The notes beneath the pieces are model-generated. The model searched no databases. It was given only the letters and a program-made list of their open reading frames with translations, and was not told the DNA's origin. The translations under genes and the position numbers were made by a program. A stretch of 64,000 bases of DNA from Actibacterium atlanticum (GTDB lineage: Bacteria > Pseudomonadota > Alphaproteobacteria > Rhodobacterales > Rhodobacteraceae), in NCBI RefSeq assembly GCF_000671395.1, contig NZ_AQQY01000002.1, forward strand, positions 124,001 through 188,000. The letters are read 5' to 3'. Shown here piece by piece: positions 48,968 through 57,941 of this stretch; the stretch's first letter is position 1, and each line of letters begins with the position of its first letter.

Positions 48968-50005
48968 CTATGGGCTGTCGCGTCGGGACATGCGGGTGGC
49001 ATAGCCCGTCAGAATTAGCGCCAGAACGATCAGGCGCAACACATGGGCGGCGGCGACAAAGCTGGGATCGGCGCCCATTGCCGCACCGACAATGACCATG
49101 GTTTCAAGCCCGCCGGGTGCGAAGCCCAGCAGAAGGTCCAGCAAAGGCAGGCCCGACAGCGGCGCGGCGATCAGGGCAAACACCAAGGCCAGACCGGTTG
49201 AAAGCCCAACGATCAAAAGGCCGGTACCAAGATTGGCACCCATGGCCCGCAGCGAGGTTCCGACAAAACGGGTGCCGATCAGACTGCCCATCAGCACCAA
49301 CACGCATTGCGACAGCCAGACCGGGATATTGCCATCCACCCACTGGGTCAGGTGGGTTGTCGCGCCGATCATCATCGCGGCCAGAAGATAGGGGGCAGGC
49401 AAGCGCATCCGGCCAAGCAGCGGTGCCAGCGCCAGGGTGGCAATGATCTGGGCCGCTATGGCCAGCCAGGGCGCCGCATGCGCGCCCGATTGCAACCCGG
49501 GGCCAACGTCAAGCCCGGCCATCCGCGCGGCAAAGGGTACGCATAATGTCAGCGTCAGCACGCGGATTGCGGCCAGCACTGTGGGGCGGGTGACTGACAG
49601 GGAAAGACTGTCGGCCAGGGCCACCACAAGGCTAAGGTGCCCGGGCGACGAGGCCAAAAAGGCCTCATCCCTGTCGTCAAAGCCCAAACTGCGCGTCAGA
49701 ACCCACTGGCCGACCCAAGGGGTGAGGAACGTCAGCGCCACAAGCAACACAAAGGCAATGGGCCAACGCAGCATGGCGTCGATACTATCGGGCGTGACCA
49801 AGGAACCGATCGTCAGACCGACCAGAACGAAACCGGTTTCGCGCAGCGTTCGGGCGATGACGACAGGCGCACCGGCGATCCCGGCGCCCGCCACCGCCAC
49901 GGCGGGACCGGCCAGAAACGCAAGCGGCATATTGATGGCCCAAGCCAGAAGCGCCCCAACTGCACCGATGGCGAGCGTCAGCGCGCTGTTGCGCCAGTCA
50001 GACAC
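48968..50005 (-). CDS. AbrB-family membrane protein
   Basis: 345 residues with about nine to ten membrane spans in two AbrB-duplication repeats (AINMPLAFLAGPAVAVAGAG; RLPAPYLLAAMMIGATTHL). Conserved LLLGFAPGGLETMVIVGAAM near the C-terminus. Named after E. coli AbrB but a transporter-like protein, not the Bacillus regulator. The start is taken at GTG 50005, overlapping the aminotransferase stop by 8 bases; the frame runs further upstream but would overlap that gene by 80 bases. Confidence 0.82.
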   Translation of the reverse strand: MSDWRNSALTLAIGAVGALLAWAINMPLAFLAGPAVAVAGAGIAGAPVVIARTLRETGFVLVGLTIGSLVTPDSIDAMLRWPIAFVLLVALTFLTPWVGQWVLTRSLGFDDRDEAFLASSPGHLSLVVALADSLSLSVTRPTVLAAIRVLTLTLCVPFAARMAGLDVGPGLQSGAHAAPWLAIAAQIIATLALAPLLGRMRLPAPYLLAAMMIGATTHLTQWVDGNIPVWLSQCVLVLMGSLIGTRFVGTSLRAMGANLGTGLLIVGLSTGLALVFALIAAPLSGLPLLDLLLGFAPGGLETMVIVGAAMGADPSFVAAAHVLRLIVLALILTGYATRMSRRDSP

Positions 50006-50858
50006 TGGCGGCCCAATCCCAATAGCTTTCGCGGGCCATGCGGGTGATCGGGCCGATTTGGTACTGACGGTCTTCAAAAGCGCTGACCGGGGTGACCTTC
50101 ATCATATTGCCTGAAAGGAAAACTTCATCGGCCTGTTTGAAGTCCTCGAAGCTGAGTGTTGTTTCATGCACCGTTACGCCCGCAGCGCGCAGGTTCTTGA
50201 TGTGGCGGGCTCGGGTGATCCCGGCCAGAAATGTGCCGTTTGGGATAGGGGTCAAGACCTCGCCATCCCGGGCCATAAAGACGTTGGCGGTTGCGGCTTC
50301 GGCCACATTGCCCAGCGCATCTGCGGCCAGCGCGTTGCCAAAGCCTTTGGCGCGGGCCTCCATCAACATCCGCGCGTTGTTGGGATACAGGCAACCAGCC
50401 TTGGCGTTGACCACGGCGTCCTCCATCACCGGGCGGCGAAAGCGGGTGGTGGTTAGGGTGGTTGCGGCCTCGGGCGGGGCCATCGGGATTTCTTCCAGAC
50501 AGATGGCAAATCCGGTGGCCCCGGGTTTTGGGTTTACGCCCAGATCGCCACCATGCAGCGCCCAATACATCGGGCGGATATAGACGGCGGCGTCCTTGGG
50601 ATAGGTTTTTAGACCCTCAAGCACGATCTGTACCATGTCTTGTGTCGTGACCGTTGGGGTGATCATCAGTGCTTTTGCCGAGGCGTTGACGCGGGCGCAA
50701 TGCGGCTCCAGATCGGGGGTCAGCCCATTCACGAACCGAGCCCCGTCAAACACCGTGCTTCCCAGCCAGCTGCCGTGATCGGCGGCGCGCATGATGGCCA
50801 GATCTTCGTTGTGCCAGGTGCCGTTGAAGTAGGTGCGGATGTTTGTGCCCGTTGCCAT
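49998..50858 (-). CDS. class IV aminotransferase (branched-chain amino acid aminotransferase-like)
   Basis: 286 residues. Fold type IV PLP enzyme: VFDGARFVNG, YIRPMYWALHGG, the catalytic Lys in DAVVNAKAGCLYPNN, and EAATANVFMARDGEVLTP with NGTFLAGITRARH. IlvE-like, but D-amino acid or aminodeoxychorismate enzymes share these features; a second IlvE is common in Rhodobacteraceae. The start at ATG 50858 with CCGGAGAA ahead is preferred over the long Pro/Arg-rich extension. Confidence 0.88.
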   Translation of the reverse strand: MATGTNIRTYFNGTWHNEDLAIMRAADHGSWLGSTVFDGARFVNGLTPDLEPHCARVNASAKALMITPTVTTQDMVQIVLEGLKTYPKDAAVYIRPMYWALHGGDLGVNPKPGATGFAICLEEIPMAPPEAATTLTTTRFRRPVMEDAVVNAKAGCLYPNNARMLMEARAKGFGNALAADALGNVAEAATANVFMARDGEVLTPIPNGTFLAGITRARHIKNLRAAGVTVHETTLSFEDFKQADEVFLSGNMMKVTPVSAFEDRQYQIGPITRMARESYWDWAASV

Positions 50859-51120
50859 CTGGTTCTCCGGTGTCGTTTTGATCCGGATTGTAGACTTCTG
50901 CCTTCGTGGGGGCCAGTCACAACTTGCCCCCGGCCGGGGGCCAGGGGCGGGTGCTGCGGGTGTGGGCGCCCGAAAGCACTGCGGTCGGATGGGGTGTATC
51001 CGTGGCTCTTGGGGGCACAAGAGACGTGACCGCACCGAGGGCGCACCTGGCGACCTGGTAGGGACAGGCTAGGGGCGCGATGACTCGATTAGGTGACGTT
51101 CAGGCAAAGCTTTCGTGACG
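50859..51120. other. 262-bp gap between two minus-strand genes
   Basis: G+C-rich. It must carry the aminotransferase promoter. No gene, clear terminator for the VOC gene, or repeat was identified. Confidence 0.35.
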
Positions 51121-51603
51121 TCAGCTGGCGCGATCATCCAGGAGCGCCTGAAGGTCCAGCGGCGCGTTGTCCATTGCAAGGTCCCCATTTGCGGTACGAG
51201 GCCATTCGGATTCTGGGCGGTCGCGATAGAGTTCGACCCCGTTGCCATCCGGGTCCCGTAGATAGATTGCCTCGGATACGCCGTGGTCAGCCGCGCCGTC
51301 CAGATCAATCCCGGCTTCAATCACGCGGGCCAGAGCATCGCCAAGGCTGGCACGGTCAGGATAGAGGAAGGCAGTGTGATAGAGGCCGGTATGACCCGGA
51401 GGCGGCGGTGTGCCCCCCGCGCTTTCCCAGCTGTTCAGACCAATGTGGTGATGGTAGCCGCCAGCCGACAAAAACGCGGCCTGTCTGCCGTAGCGTTGGG
51501 TGACATCGAAGCCAAGTACGCCACTGTAAAATGCGATTGCGCGGTTAACATCCGAAACTTTCAGATGGATGTGTCCGACGCGTGTGTTGGGGTGAAGGGG
51601 CAT
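51121..51603 (-). CDS. VOC family (glyoxalase/catechol dioxygenase fold) protein
   Basis: 160 residues with one vicinal oxygen chelate domain in two half-repeats: VGHIHLKVSDVNRAIAFYSG (metal His) and GLYHTAFLYPDRASLGDAL, then DPDGNGVELYRDRPESEW with the metal Glu. This resembles the CatE/YwbC-like half of ring-cleaving dioxygenases, although a single small domain is often of unknown function. AAAGGA lies before ATG 51603. Confidence 0.88.
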   Translation of the reverse strand: MPLHPNTRVGHIHLKVSDVNRAIAFYSGVLGFDVTQRYGRQAAFLSAGGYHHHIGLNSWESAGGTPPPPGHTGLYHTAFLYPDRASLGDALARVIEAGIDLDGAADHGVSEAIYLRDPDGNGVELYRDRPESEWPRTANGDLAMDNAPLDLQALLDDRAS

Positions 51604-51705
51604 GGTCAAATCCTTTAAACGTGTTGGCCTGAGGATATGTCTGTGCGGCTTGACGCAAAAGGCCCGCATAATCACAGTTTTTGTGCGAAAATGCAGTCAA
51701 AAGGA

Positions 51706-51727
51706 AACCGCCCCTTGAGGGGCGGTT
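51706..51727 (-). terminator. terminator of trpS
   Basis: AACCGCCCC-TTGA-GGGGCGGTT is a perfect 9-bp stem. On the minus strand it is followed by TTTCCTTTT, about 40 bases after the trpS stop. Confidence 0.85.
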
Positions 51728-51766
51728 AAGGGATGTCTCCGCGCCCTGAGGCGCGTCGGGCGGGCG

Positions 51767-52789
51767 TCAGGCGCCGACCATTCCGACGATCTTGTAGGTC
51801 TCTTTCAGGATCGGTGCGGCAAGGTCGCGGGCGCGTTCGGCGCCACGCGCCAGAATGCGGTCGATCTCGGCCGTGTCCTGCATCAGGCGGGTCATTTCCG
51901 CTGAGATAGGCGACAGTTTTTCAACTGCCAGTTCCGCCAGCGCGGGTTTGAACGTGCCAAATTGCTGGCCTGCGACTTGCTGGATTACCTGTTCGGCGGT
52001 TTGGTCAGACAGTCCTGCATAGATGTTGATCAGGTTGCGGGCTTCGGGGCGGTCCTCCAGCCCTTCCAGGCTGTCGGGCAGCGGTTCCGGATCGGTCTTG
52101 GCCTTGCGGATCTTTTTGGCGATGGTGTCGGCGTCATCCGTCAGGTTGATGCGCGACATATCTGAGGGATCAGATTTCGACATTTTCTTCGATCCATCGC
52201 GCAGGCTCATCACGCGGGTGCCGGCACCCTCGATCACCGGCTCGGTCACCGGGAAGAAATCAACGCCGAAGTCATTGTTGAACTTGATCGCGATGTCGCG
52301 AGTCAGTTCGAGGTGCTGTTTCTGGTCTTCGCCCACAGGCACATGGGTGGCGTGATAGATCAGAATGTCGGCCGCCATCAGCGCGGGATAGGCGAACAGA
52401 CCCAGCGAGGCGTTTTGCTGGTTCTTGCCCGCCTTATCTTTCCATTGGGTCATACGCTGCATCCAGCCCATCCGGGCGACGCAGTTAAAGATCCAGGCCA
52501 GTTGTGCGTGTTCGGGCACCTGGCTTTGGTTGAACAAGATCGACTTTTCCGGATCGATACCCGAGGCAATGAACCCGGCGCAAAGTTCGCGCGTGGCATG
52601 TTGCAGATCAGCCGGGTCTTGCCAGACGGTAATGGCGTGCAGGTCGACCATGCAAAAGATGGTTTCTTTGTCGCCTGCATTCTGGGTGGTGACAAAACGC
52701 TTAAGCGCACCCAAATAATTGCCAAGGGTCAGGCCGCCCGAGGGCTGGATGCCTGAAAAGACGCGCGGTGTGTGGACCACCTCCGTCAT
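51767..52789 (-). CDS. trpS: tryptophanyl-tRNA synthetase
   Basis: 340-residue class I synthetase. [18 protein letters not shown] carries the HIGH-like motif (TLGN), [12 protein letters not shown] the KMSKS loop. Activates Trp and charges tRNA-Trp. Length fits bacterial TrpS. CGGAGA precedes the ATG. Divergent from the rhomboid-like gene. Confidence 0.97.
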   Translation of the reverse strand: MTEVVHTPRVFSGIQPSGGLTLGNYLGALKRFVTTQNAGDKETIFCMVDLHAITVWQDPADLQHATRELCAGFIASGIDPEKSILFNQSQVPEHAQLAWIFNCVARMGWMQRMTQWKDKAGKNQQNASLGLFAYPALMAADILIYHATHVPVGEDQKQHLELTRDIAIKFNNDFGVDFFPVTEPVIEGAGTRVMSLRDGSKKMSKSDPSDMSRINLTDDADTIAKKIRKAKTDPEPLPDSLEGLEDRPEARNLINIYAGLSDQTAEQVIQQVAGQQFGTFKPALAELAVEKLSPISAEMTRLMQDTAEIDRILARGAERARDLAAPILKETYKIVGMVGA

Positions 52790-52865
52790 GATGCATTCTC
52801 CGTCTGGAATTTCATGTCATGCTCGCTTACCCATGGGGGGCGCGCCCGTCAACCAAGAGGCTTTG

Positions 52866-53552
52866 ATGCACACTGACCCCAACGCTCCGCCCGTGAACCC
52901 ATTGCCACCCATCGTCTGGGCACTGGCAACACCGATCATTCTGCTGGAGTTGGCCTTCAGTGCCGGGACTCGCGGATTTGTCGGTGGTCCGAATGCTGTG
53001 GGCTGGCGATTGTCCGCGATAGAAGATTACGGCTTCTTCGGCCCCCTGTTTGACCGGATGCTGGCGACGGGGGATATGGGCGGCGGCGCCTTGCTGCGCA
53101 TGTTCAGCTATGTTTTCGTCAACTACAGCTTCACCCAGACGATTTTCGTGATCGTTTTCCTTTTGGCGTTGGGCAATATGGTGGGGCGCATCTTTTCGGC
53201 CCCGGCGGTTCTGGTCATCTTTTTCGGCTCTGCCTTTGCGGGGGCGGCGGCCTATGGGCTGGTGCTGGATGATATGCGGCCCTTGGTCGGAGGGTACCCT
53301 GCGGTATATGGGCTGATCGGCGCCTATACCTTTCTTCTTTGGATCAAGTTCGGGGTGGAAGGCAGCAGCCAGTATCAAGCCTTCACGCTGATCGCCTTTT
53401 TGATGGGAATACAGCTGATCTTTACCCTGCTGTTTGGCGGCACCAATGACTGGGTCGCGGATATCGCCGGGTTTGTCGCAGGCTTTGCCCTGTCGTTCAT
53501 CGTTAGTCCGGGAGGCTGGAGCAGGGTGCGCGCGCGGATCAAACACCGCTAG
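52866..53552 (+). CDS. rhomboid-fold protein lacking catalytic residues (pseudoprotease)
   Basis: 228 residues, about six membrane spans. The overall pattern is rhomboid (FGSAFAGAAAYGLVLDD, then YPAVYGLIGAYTFLLW, then DWVADIAGFVAGFALS). However the GxSG site reads GGYP (142-145), with Tyr at the catalytic Ser position, and the AHxxGF site reads VADIAGF, with Asp at the catalytic His (about 199). The HLxxN loop after the first core span is also lost. It should not cleave substrates; it may bind membrane proteins as iRhoms and derlins do. ATG 52866 has AGAGG upstream. Confidence 0.85.
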   Translation: MHTDPNAPPVNPLPPIVWALATPIILLELAFSAGTRGFVGGPNAVGWRLSAIEDYGFFGPLFDRMLATGDMGGGALLRMFSYVFVNYSFTQTIFVIVFLLALGNMVGRIFSAPAVLVIFFGSAFAGAAAYGLVLDDMRPLVGGYPAVYGLIGAYTFLLWIKFGVEGSSQYQAFTLIAFLMGIQLIFTLLFGGTNDWVADIAGFVAGFALSFIVSPGGWSRVRARIKHR

Positions 53553-53619
53553 GGTGCTTCTGGGCACCAATCAAACAATCTCTTATTGGCCAAAGGCCAA
53601 TGCCGCTTGATAACATATG
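53553..53619. other. convergent gap with two short inverted repeats
   Basis: GGTGC-N6-GCACC (53553-53568) and ATTGGCC-AAA-GGCCAAT (53585-53601, perfect 7-bp stem) lie between the rhomboid-like gene and murJ. They may terminate transcription from both sides, although neither has a good T run. Confidence 0.45.
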
Positions 53620-55155
53620 CTATCGGCGCATCGAAGATTTCAGTTCTGAAAGGCGCAACGCTCCTGTCGCATGCGCCGCCGCCAGATAGACGCCTTTGCC
53701 GATCACGATAAGTAGGGCCAACGCCCCATAACGCAACGTGTCGGTATAAAGCGCCTCGTGCAAGACGGCCTCGGCAAGCCAAAGCGCGGCTCCCATGATG
53801 GCCGAAGCCGCGATGATCCGGGGCAGCCGTCCATAGAACCGGGCATCCAGTTGCACGTCGGCCCCCATTTTGCGCGAGCCAACCCACAGCAATGCTGCCA
53901 TCGCCCAGCCCGCGACCGAAGCTGCGATGGCCGCTGCGATAAACCCGATTACGGGCGCTAAACCTATGGCCAAGGCCGCGTTCACCACCATTGCCACAAC
54001 AGCGTAATGGAAGGGGCGTTTGGTGTCCTCGCGGGCGTAAAACACGGGCTGCAGCACTTTTTGTAGCACAAATGCCGGCATACCAATGCCGTATATCGCC
54101 GTGGCCAAAGCCGTAGGCCCGACGTCCGCCGCTGTAAAAGCGCCGCGTTGGAACAGCACCGAAATCAAAGGCGCTGGGATCACCACCAAGGCCACGGCGG
54201 CAGGCAGGGTCAGAGCCAGAGAGAACTCGGCCGCGCGCGATAGCGAATGGCGCGCACCATCGCCATCTTCAGCCTTCAGCTTGCGCGACAGATCGGGCAA
54301 AAGCACCACGCCGATGGCAATTGCCACCACGCCCAACGGAAGCTGGTACAAACGGTCGGCGTTATAAAGCCAGGAGACGGCGCTATCATAATAGCTGGCG
54401 ACCTGACGTCCCACCAACAGGTTCACCTGCACCACGCCCCCTGCCAACACAGCGGGCGCTGCGATGATGGCTAGGCGTTTCAGCTCGGGCGTCATGCGGG
54501 GCAGATGCGGCACCACGGTGAACCCGGCTTTGCGGGCGGCGTGCCAGACAAGCGCAAGTTGCGCGACGCCAGCCACGGGCACGGCCCAGATCAGCGTGTC
54601 GCCAATATCAGCCCCCAGAATCGCCGCGCCGGTCATCGCGCCAATGAACACCACGTTCAACAACACCGGCGCCGCCGCTGCGGCAGCAAAACGCCCCGCC
54701 GCGTTCAACACTCCCGACAGCAAGGCGGCCAATGATATGAAAAGGATATAGGGAAAAGCGATCCGGCCGTAGAACACGGTCAGATCGAACAGCTCGTCTT
54801 CGAACCCGCTGGCCATGGCCAGCACCAACGCAGGCATCGCCAGCTGGGCGATCAGCGTTAGTAAAAGCAATATTCCCAACAGGCCCGACATGGCGTCGCG
54901 GGCAAATGTTTCGGCCTCTTCTCCGGCTTCCAGGCGTTTGGAAAACATCGGCACAAAGGCCATGTTGAACGCGCCTTCGGCGAAGAAGCGGCGGAACATG
55001 TTAGGCAGCGAAAAGGCAATGACAAAGGCCTGATGCTGTGGCCCGGTGCCCAGATAGGCAGCGATCATGATGTCGCGTACAAAGCCCAAGATACGGCTGG
55101 CCAGAGTCCACCCTCCAACGGTCAGGAAGCCCTGGATCAGCCGGATCGGGCGCAT
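53620..55155 (-). CDS. murJ: lipid II flippase MurJ
   Basis: 511 residues, about 14 membrane spans, MviN/MOP superfamily. The N-terminus RLIQGFLTVGGWTLASRILG and the following QAFVIAFSLPNMFRRFFAEG are family hallmarks; further on YNADRLYQLPLGVVAIAIGV and a basic central cavity segment fit. It flips lipid-linked peptidoglycan precursors across the inner membrane. The start overlaps the glnD stop by one base. Confidence 0.95.
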   Translation of the reverse strand: MRPIRLIQGFLTVGGWTLASRILGFVRDIMIAAYLGTGPQHQAFVIAFSLPNMFRRFFAEGAFNMAFVPMFSKRLEAGEEAETFARDAMSGLLGILLLLTLIAQLAMPALVLAMASGFEDELFDLTVFYGRIAFPYILFISLAALLSGVLNAAGRFAAAAAAPVLLNVVFIGAMTGAAILGADIGDTLIWAVPVAGVAQLALVWHAARKAGFTVVPHLPRMTPELKRLAIIAAPAVLAGGVVQVNLLVGRQVASYYDSAVSWLYNADRLYQLPLGVVAIAIGVVLLPDLSRKLKAEDGDGARHSLSRAAEFSLALTLPAAVALVVIPAPLISVLFQRGAFTAADVGPTALATAIYGIGMPAFVLQKVLQPVFYAREDTKRPFHYAVVAMVVNAALAIGLAPVIGFIAAAIAASVAGWAMAALLWVGSRKMGADVQLDARFYGRLPRIIAASAIMGAALWLAEAVLHEALYTDTLRYGALALLIVIGKGVYLAAAHATGALRLSELKSSMRR

Positions 55156-57941
55156 CAGCTGCGTGCCCTTTCATCACCCTTTTCAATTGCGGTGCGGAGT
55201 TTCTTTTCAAGCGCTTCCTGCTTGAGTTTGGAGTGAATTTTCAGCCCAAACAGGTCTTTCACATAGAAACTATCCACGACCTGCGCCCCGTATGTCGCGA
55301 TCACCGCCGAGGCAATCGAGATGTTGTGTTTGGCAAAGACCCGGGTCAGGTCAAACAGCAATCCGGGGCGGTCGCGGGTATCGACCTCGATGATCGTATA
55401 GATTTCAGAGCCGTCATTATCGAAGGTGATCGCAGTCGGGAATTCGAACCCACGTTCGCGTTTCGACATTTTGTCACGGCTGGCCAACTTGTCGCGCGGA
55501 CGGATTTTGCCCATCAGCGTTTTGTCGATCATATCGCGCAAACGCGGCAGGCGGCTGACCTCGTAGGGGGCGCCCTCGGCGTCCTGAATCCAGAACACCG
55601 CCGTCGCATAGCCATCTTTCGAAGTATAGGTGCGCGCGTCTACCACGTTGGCCCCGACCATCGCCAAGGCCCCGGCCAACCGCGAGAAAATCCCGTGGTG
55701 ATCGGCCAGTGCGAAACAGGCGCGGGTGGCGTCGCGGTCTTCGTCGGGGTGCAGATCGATGCGAATTTCGTCATCGGGCAGGTCTTTCAACAGGCCTGCG
55801 AACACCGCATGGGTTTCTGTCGGCAGACCCTGCCAATAGGGGCTGTAATGGCGGCCCACTTCGGCAGTAAGCGCTTTGCGCTGCCAATCGGGCAGAGCCG
55901 CGCGCAGGGCTTTCTTGGCATCGCTTTCGCGGGTCTTGCGGTTCAGCGCTTCCATGCCGTTTTCCAGCACTTCGCGGGTCTGGCTGAACAGGCTGCGCAG
56001 CAACTGGGCCTTCCAGTTGTTCCATACATTCGGGCCGACGCCGCGGATGTCACAAACCGTCAGCACCGTCAGCAGGTCCAGCCGTTCGGTGGTTTTGACC
56101 AGCTTGGCGAATTCGCGCACTGTGCGCGGGTCCGAAATGTCGCGCTTTTGCGCCGTATCCGACATCAGCAGGTGATAGCGCACCAGCCATTCAACGGTTT
56201 CGCATTCCTTAGGTTTCAACCCCAGACGCGGCGCGACCTTTTTGGCAATCTGCGCCCCCAGGATCGAGTGATCCTCGGGGCGGCCTTTGCCAATGTCATG
56301 CAGCAGCAACGCGATATACATGATCTTGCGGTTGACCCCGCGCTTCAGGATGCGACTGGCAACCGGGAGCTCTTCTTGCAGCTCTTCGCGCTCAATCTGG
56401 GCCAAAACCGAGATCGTCTGGATCGTATGCTCGTCAACCGTGTAGCTGTGGTAAACGTTGAACTGCATCATGGCCTGAATGGGTTCAAACTCGGGGATAA
56501 ACGCGGCCAGAACACCCAGCTCATTCATTCGACGCAGCGCACGTTCAGGATTGCCGTGTTTCAGCATCAGGTCGATGAAAATGCGCTGCGCTTCGGGATC
56601 CCGGCGGAAACTATCGTCGATCAGGTCCAGATGCGACGAGATCAGCCGCATCGCGTTGGGGTGGATCAACGTGCCGGTGCGCAGGGCCTCTTCGAAGATG
56701 CGCAGGATATTCAGCTTGTCCTCAAAGAACGTGGCCTCATCATCGACCATCAGGCGGTTATGTTCGATCTTGTAACCGGCCTTGGCCCGACGTTTGCGGC
56801 GGAAGAACCCGATCAGCGAGGGGGCTTGTTTGACATGGATGGCCTCGAGCGAGGTCAGGAAAATCCGGGTCAGTTCGCCCACATGGGTCGCATGGCGAAA
56901 ATAGTCCTGCATGAAGTGTTCAACCGCGCGGCGCCCATCGTGATCGGTGTATTGCATCCGCTCGGCAACTTCGATCTGCATATCAAACGTCAATTGATCG
57001 ACCGGACGGTTGGCGATCAGGTGCAGATGACAACGCACGGCCCAGAGAAACTCTTCGGCCCGGTCGAAGTTCTGATCTTCTTCTGGGGTGAAAACCCCCA
57101 GATCGACCAGTTCGGTGGCGTCTTCGGCATCGTGAACATATTTCGCGATCCAGAACAGCGATTGCAGGTCGCGCAGACCGCCTTTTCCCTCTTTTACATT
57201 GGGTTCCAGCATATAGCGCTGGCCGCCTTGTTTGCGGTGGCGTTCAGACCGTTCAGCCAGCTTTGCTTCGACGAAATCGGCAGCGGTATTGCTGAACAGA
57301 TCGTCCCGGAGGGTTTGCCTTAGCCCTTCGCCCAGCGGCGCGTGGCCGCACAGAAAGCGGTGTTCCAGCAGGGCGGTGCGGATGGTGTAATCTTCGCGGC
57401 CAAGCCGGACGCAGTCTTTGATCGTACGCGACGAATGCCCTACCTTCAGCCGCAGATCCCACAGCATATAGAGCATGGATTCGATCAGGCTCTCGGCCCA
57501 GGGGGTGATCTTGTAGGGCGTCAGGAACAGCAGATCGACATCCGATTGTGGCGCCATTTCCCCGCGACCATACCCGCCTACAGCCAACAAGGCGATGCGT
57601 TCGCCCTCGGTTGGGCTTTGTTGCGGGTGCAGGCGGCGCAACGCGATCTGGTAGACATTGGTGACAATGCAATCGGTCAGATACGCGTACGAACGCACAA
57701 CTTTGCGGGCTGCAAAGGGCGAAGCTGCAAAAGCTTCGGCGATGGCTTCGTTGCCGGATTTGCGGGCCTCGAGCAGCAATTTGACGGCAGCGTCACGAAT
57801 GGCGCGGGCGTCAGCACAACTGTCCGCGGCCTTGTCAAAGGCGCGGTCAAAGGCGATCTGGTCGAAAATTTCGGATGCCGGGCGGATCAGATCCGTTTGC
57901 GGCAGGGACGGGGCGTGGGCCGGATCAGAATCCGGCGCCAC
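55155..57941 (-). CDS. glnD: bifunctional PII uridylyltransferase/uridylyl-removing enzyme GlnD
   Basis: About 928 residues. Domains in order: nucleotidyltransferase (LLAVGGYGRGEMAPQSDVDL, around residue 130), HD hydrolase (ALLLHDIGKGRPEDHSILG, around 540), and two ACT domains near 770-910 (HHGIFSRLAGALAMVGANV; RPGLLFDLTRVFAKHNISI). It senses glutamine and modifies PII proteins, and so sits above nitrogen control of the nitrate operon in this genome. GTG 57941 is used as start; a TTG at 57965 would add eight codons. Either way the 5' end overlaps the lipoprotein gene. Confidence 0.95.
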   Translation of the reverse strand: MAPDSDPAHAPSLPQTDLIRPASEIFDQIAFDRAFDKAADSCADARAIRDAAVKLLLEARKSGNEAIAEAFAASPFAARKVVRSYAYLTDCIVTNVYQIALRRLHPQQSPTEGERIALLAVGGYGRGEMAPQSDVDLLFLTPYKITPWAESLIESMLYMLWDLRLKVGHSSRTIKDCVRLGREDYTIRTALLEHRFLCGHAPLGEGLRQTLRDDLFSNTAADFVEAKLAERSERHRKQGGQRYMLEPNVKEGKGGLRDLQSLFWIAKYVHDAEDATELVDLGVFTPEEDQNFDRAEEFLWAVRCHLHLIANRPVDQLTFDMQIEVAERMQYTDHDGRRAVEHFMQDYFRHATHVGELTRIFLTSLEAIHVKQAPSLIGFFRRKRRAKAGYKIEHNRLMVDDEATFFEDKLNILRIFEEALRTGTLIHPNAMRLISSHLDLIDDSFRRDPEAQRIFIDLMLKHGNPERALRRMNELGVLAAFIPEFEPIQAMMQFNVYHSYTVDEHTIQTISVLAQIEREELQEELPVASRILKRGVNRKIMYIALLLHDIGKGRPEDHSILGAQIAKKVAPRLGLKPKECETVEWLVRYHLLMSDTAQKRDISDPRTVREFAKLVKTTERLDLLTVLTVCDIRGVGPNVWNNWKAQLLRSLFSQTREVLENGMEALNRKTRESDAKKALRAALPDWQRKALTAEVGRHYSPYWQGLPTETHAVFAGLLKDLPDDEIRIDLHPDEDRDATRACFALADHHGIFSRLAGALAMVGANVVDARTYTSKDGYATAVFWIQDAEGAPYEVSRLPRLRDMIDKTLMGKIRPRDKLASRDKMSKRERGFEFPTAITFDNDGSEIYTIIEVDTRDRPGLLFDLTRVFAKHNISIASAVIATYGAQVVDSFYVKDLFGLKIHSKLKQEALEKKLRTAIEKGDERARS

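Noticed and set aside
48968-50077. Longer start for the AbrB-family protein
   Set aside because: The extra 24 residues lie wholly within the aminotransferase gene and are not hydrophobic; GTG 50005 gives a normal N-terminus.
55233-57323. 696-codon open frame antisense to glnD
   Set aside because: The minus strand carries all GlnD domains; the antisense translation shows no family features.
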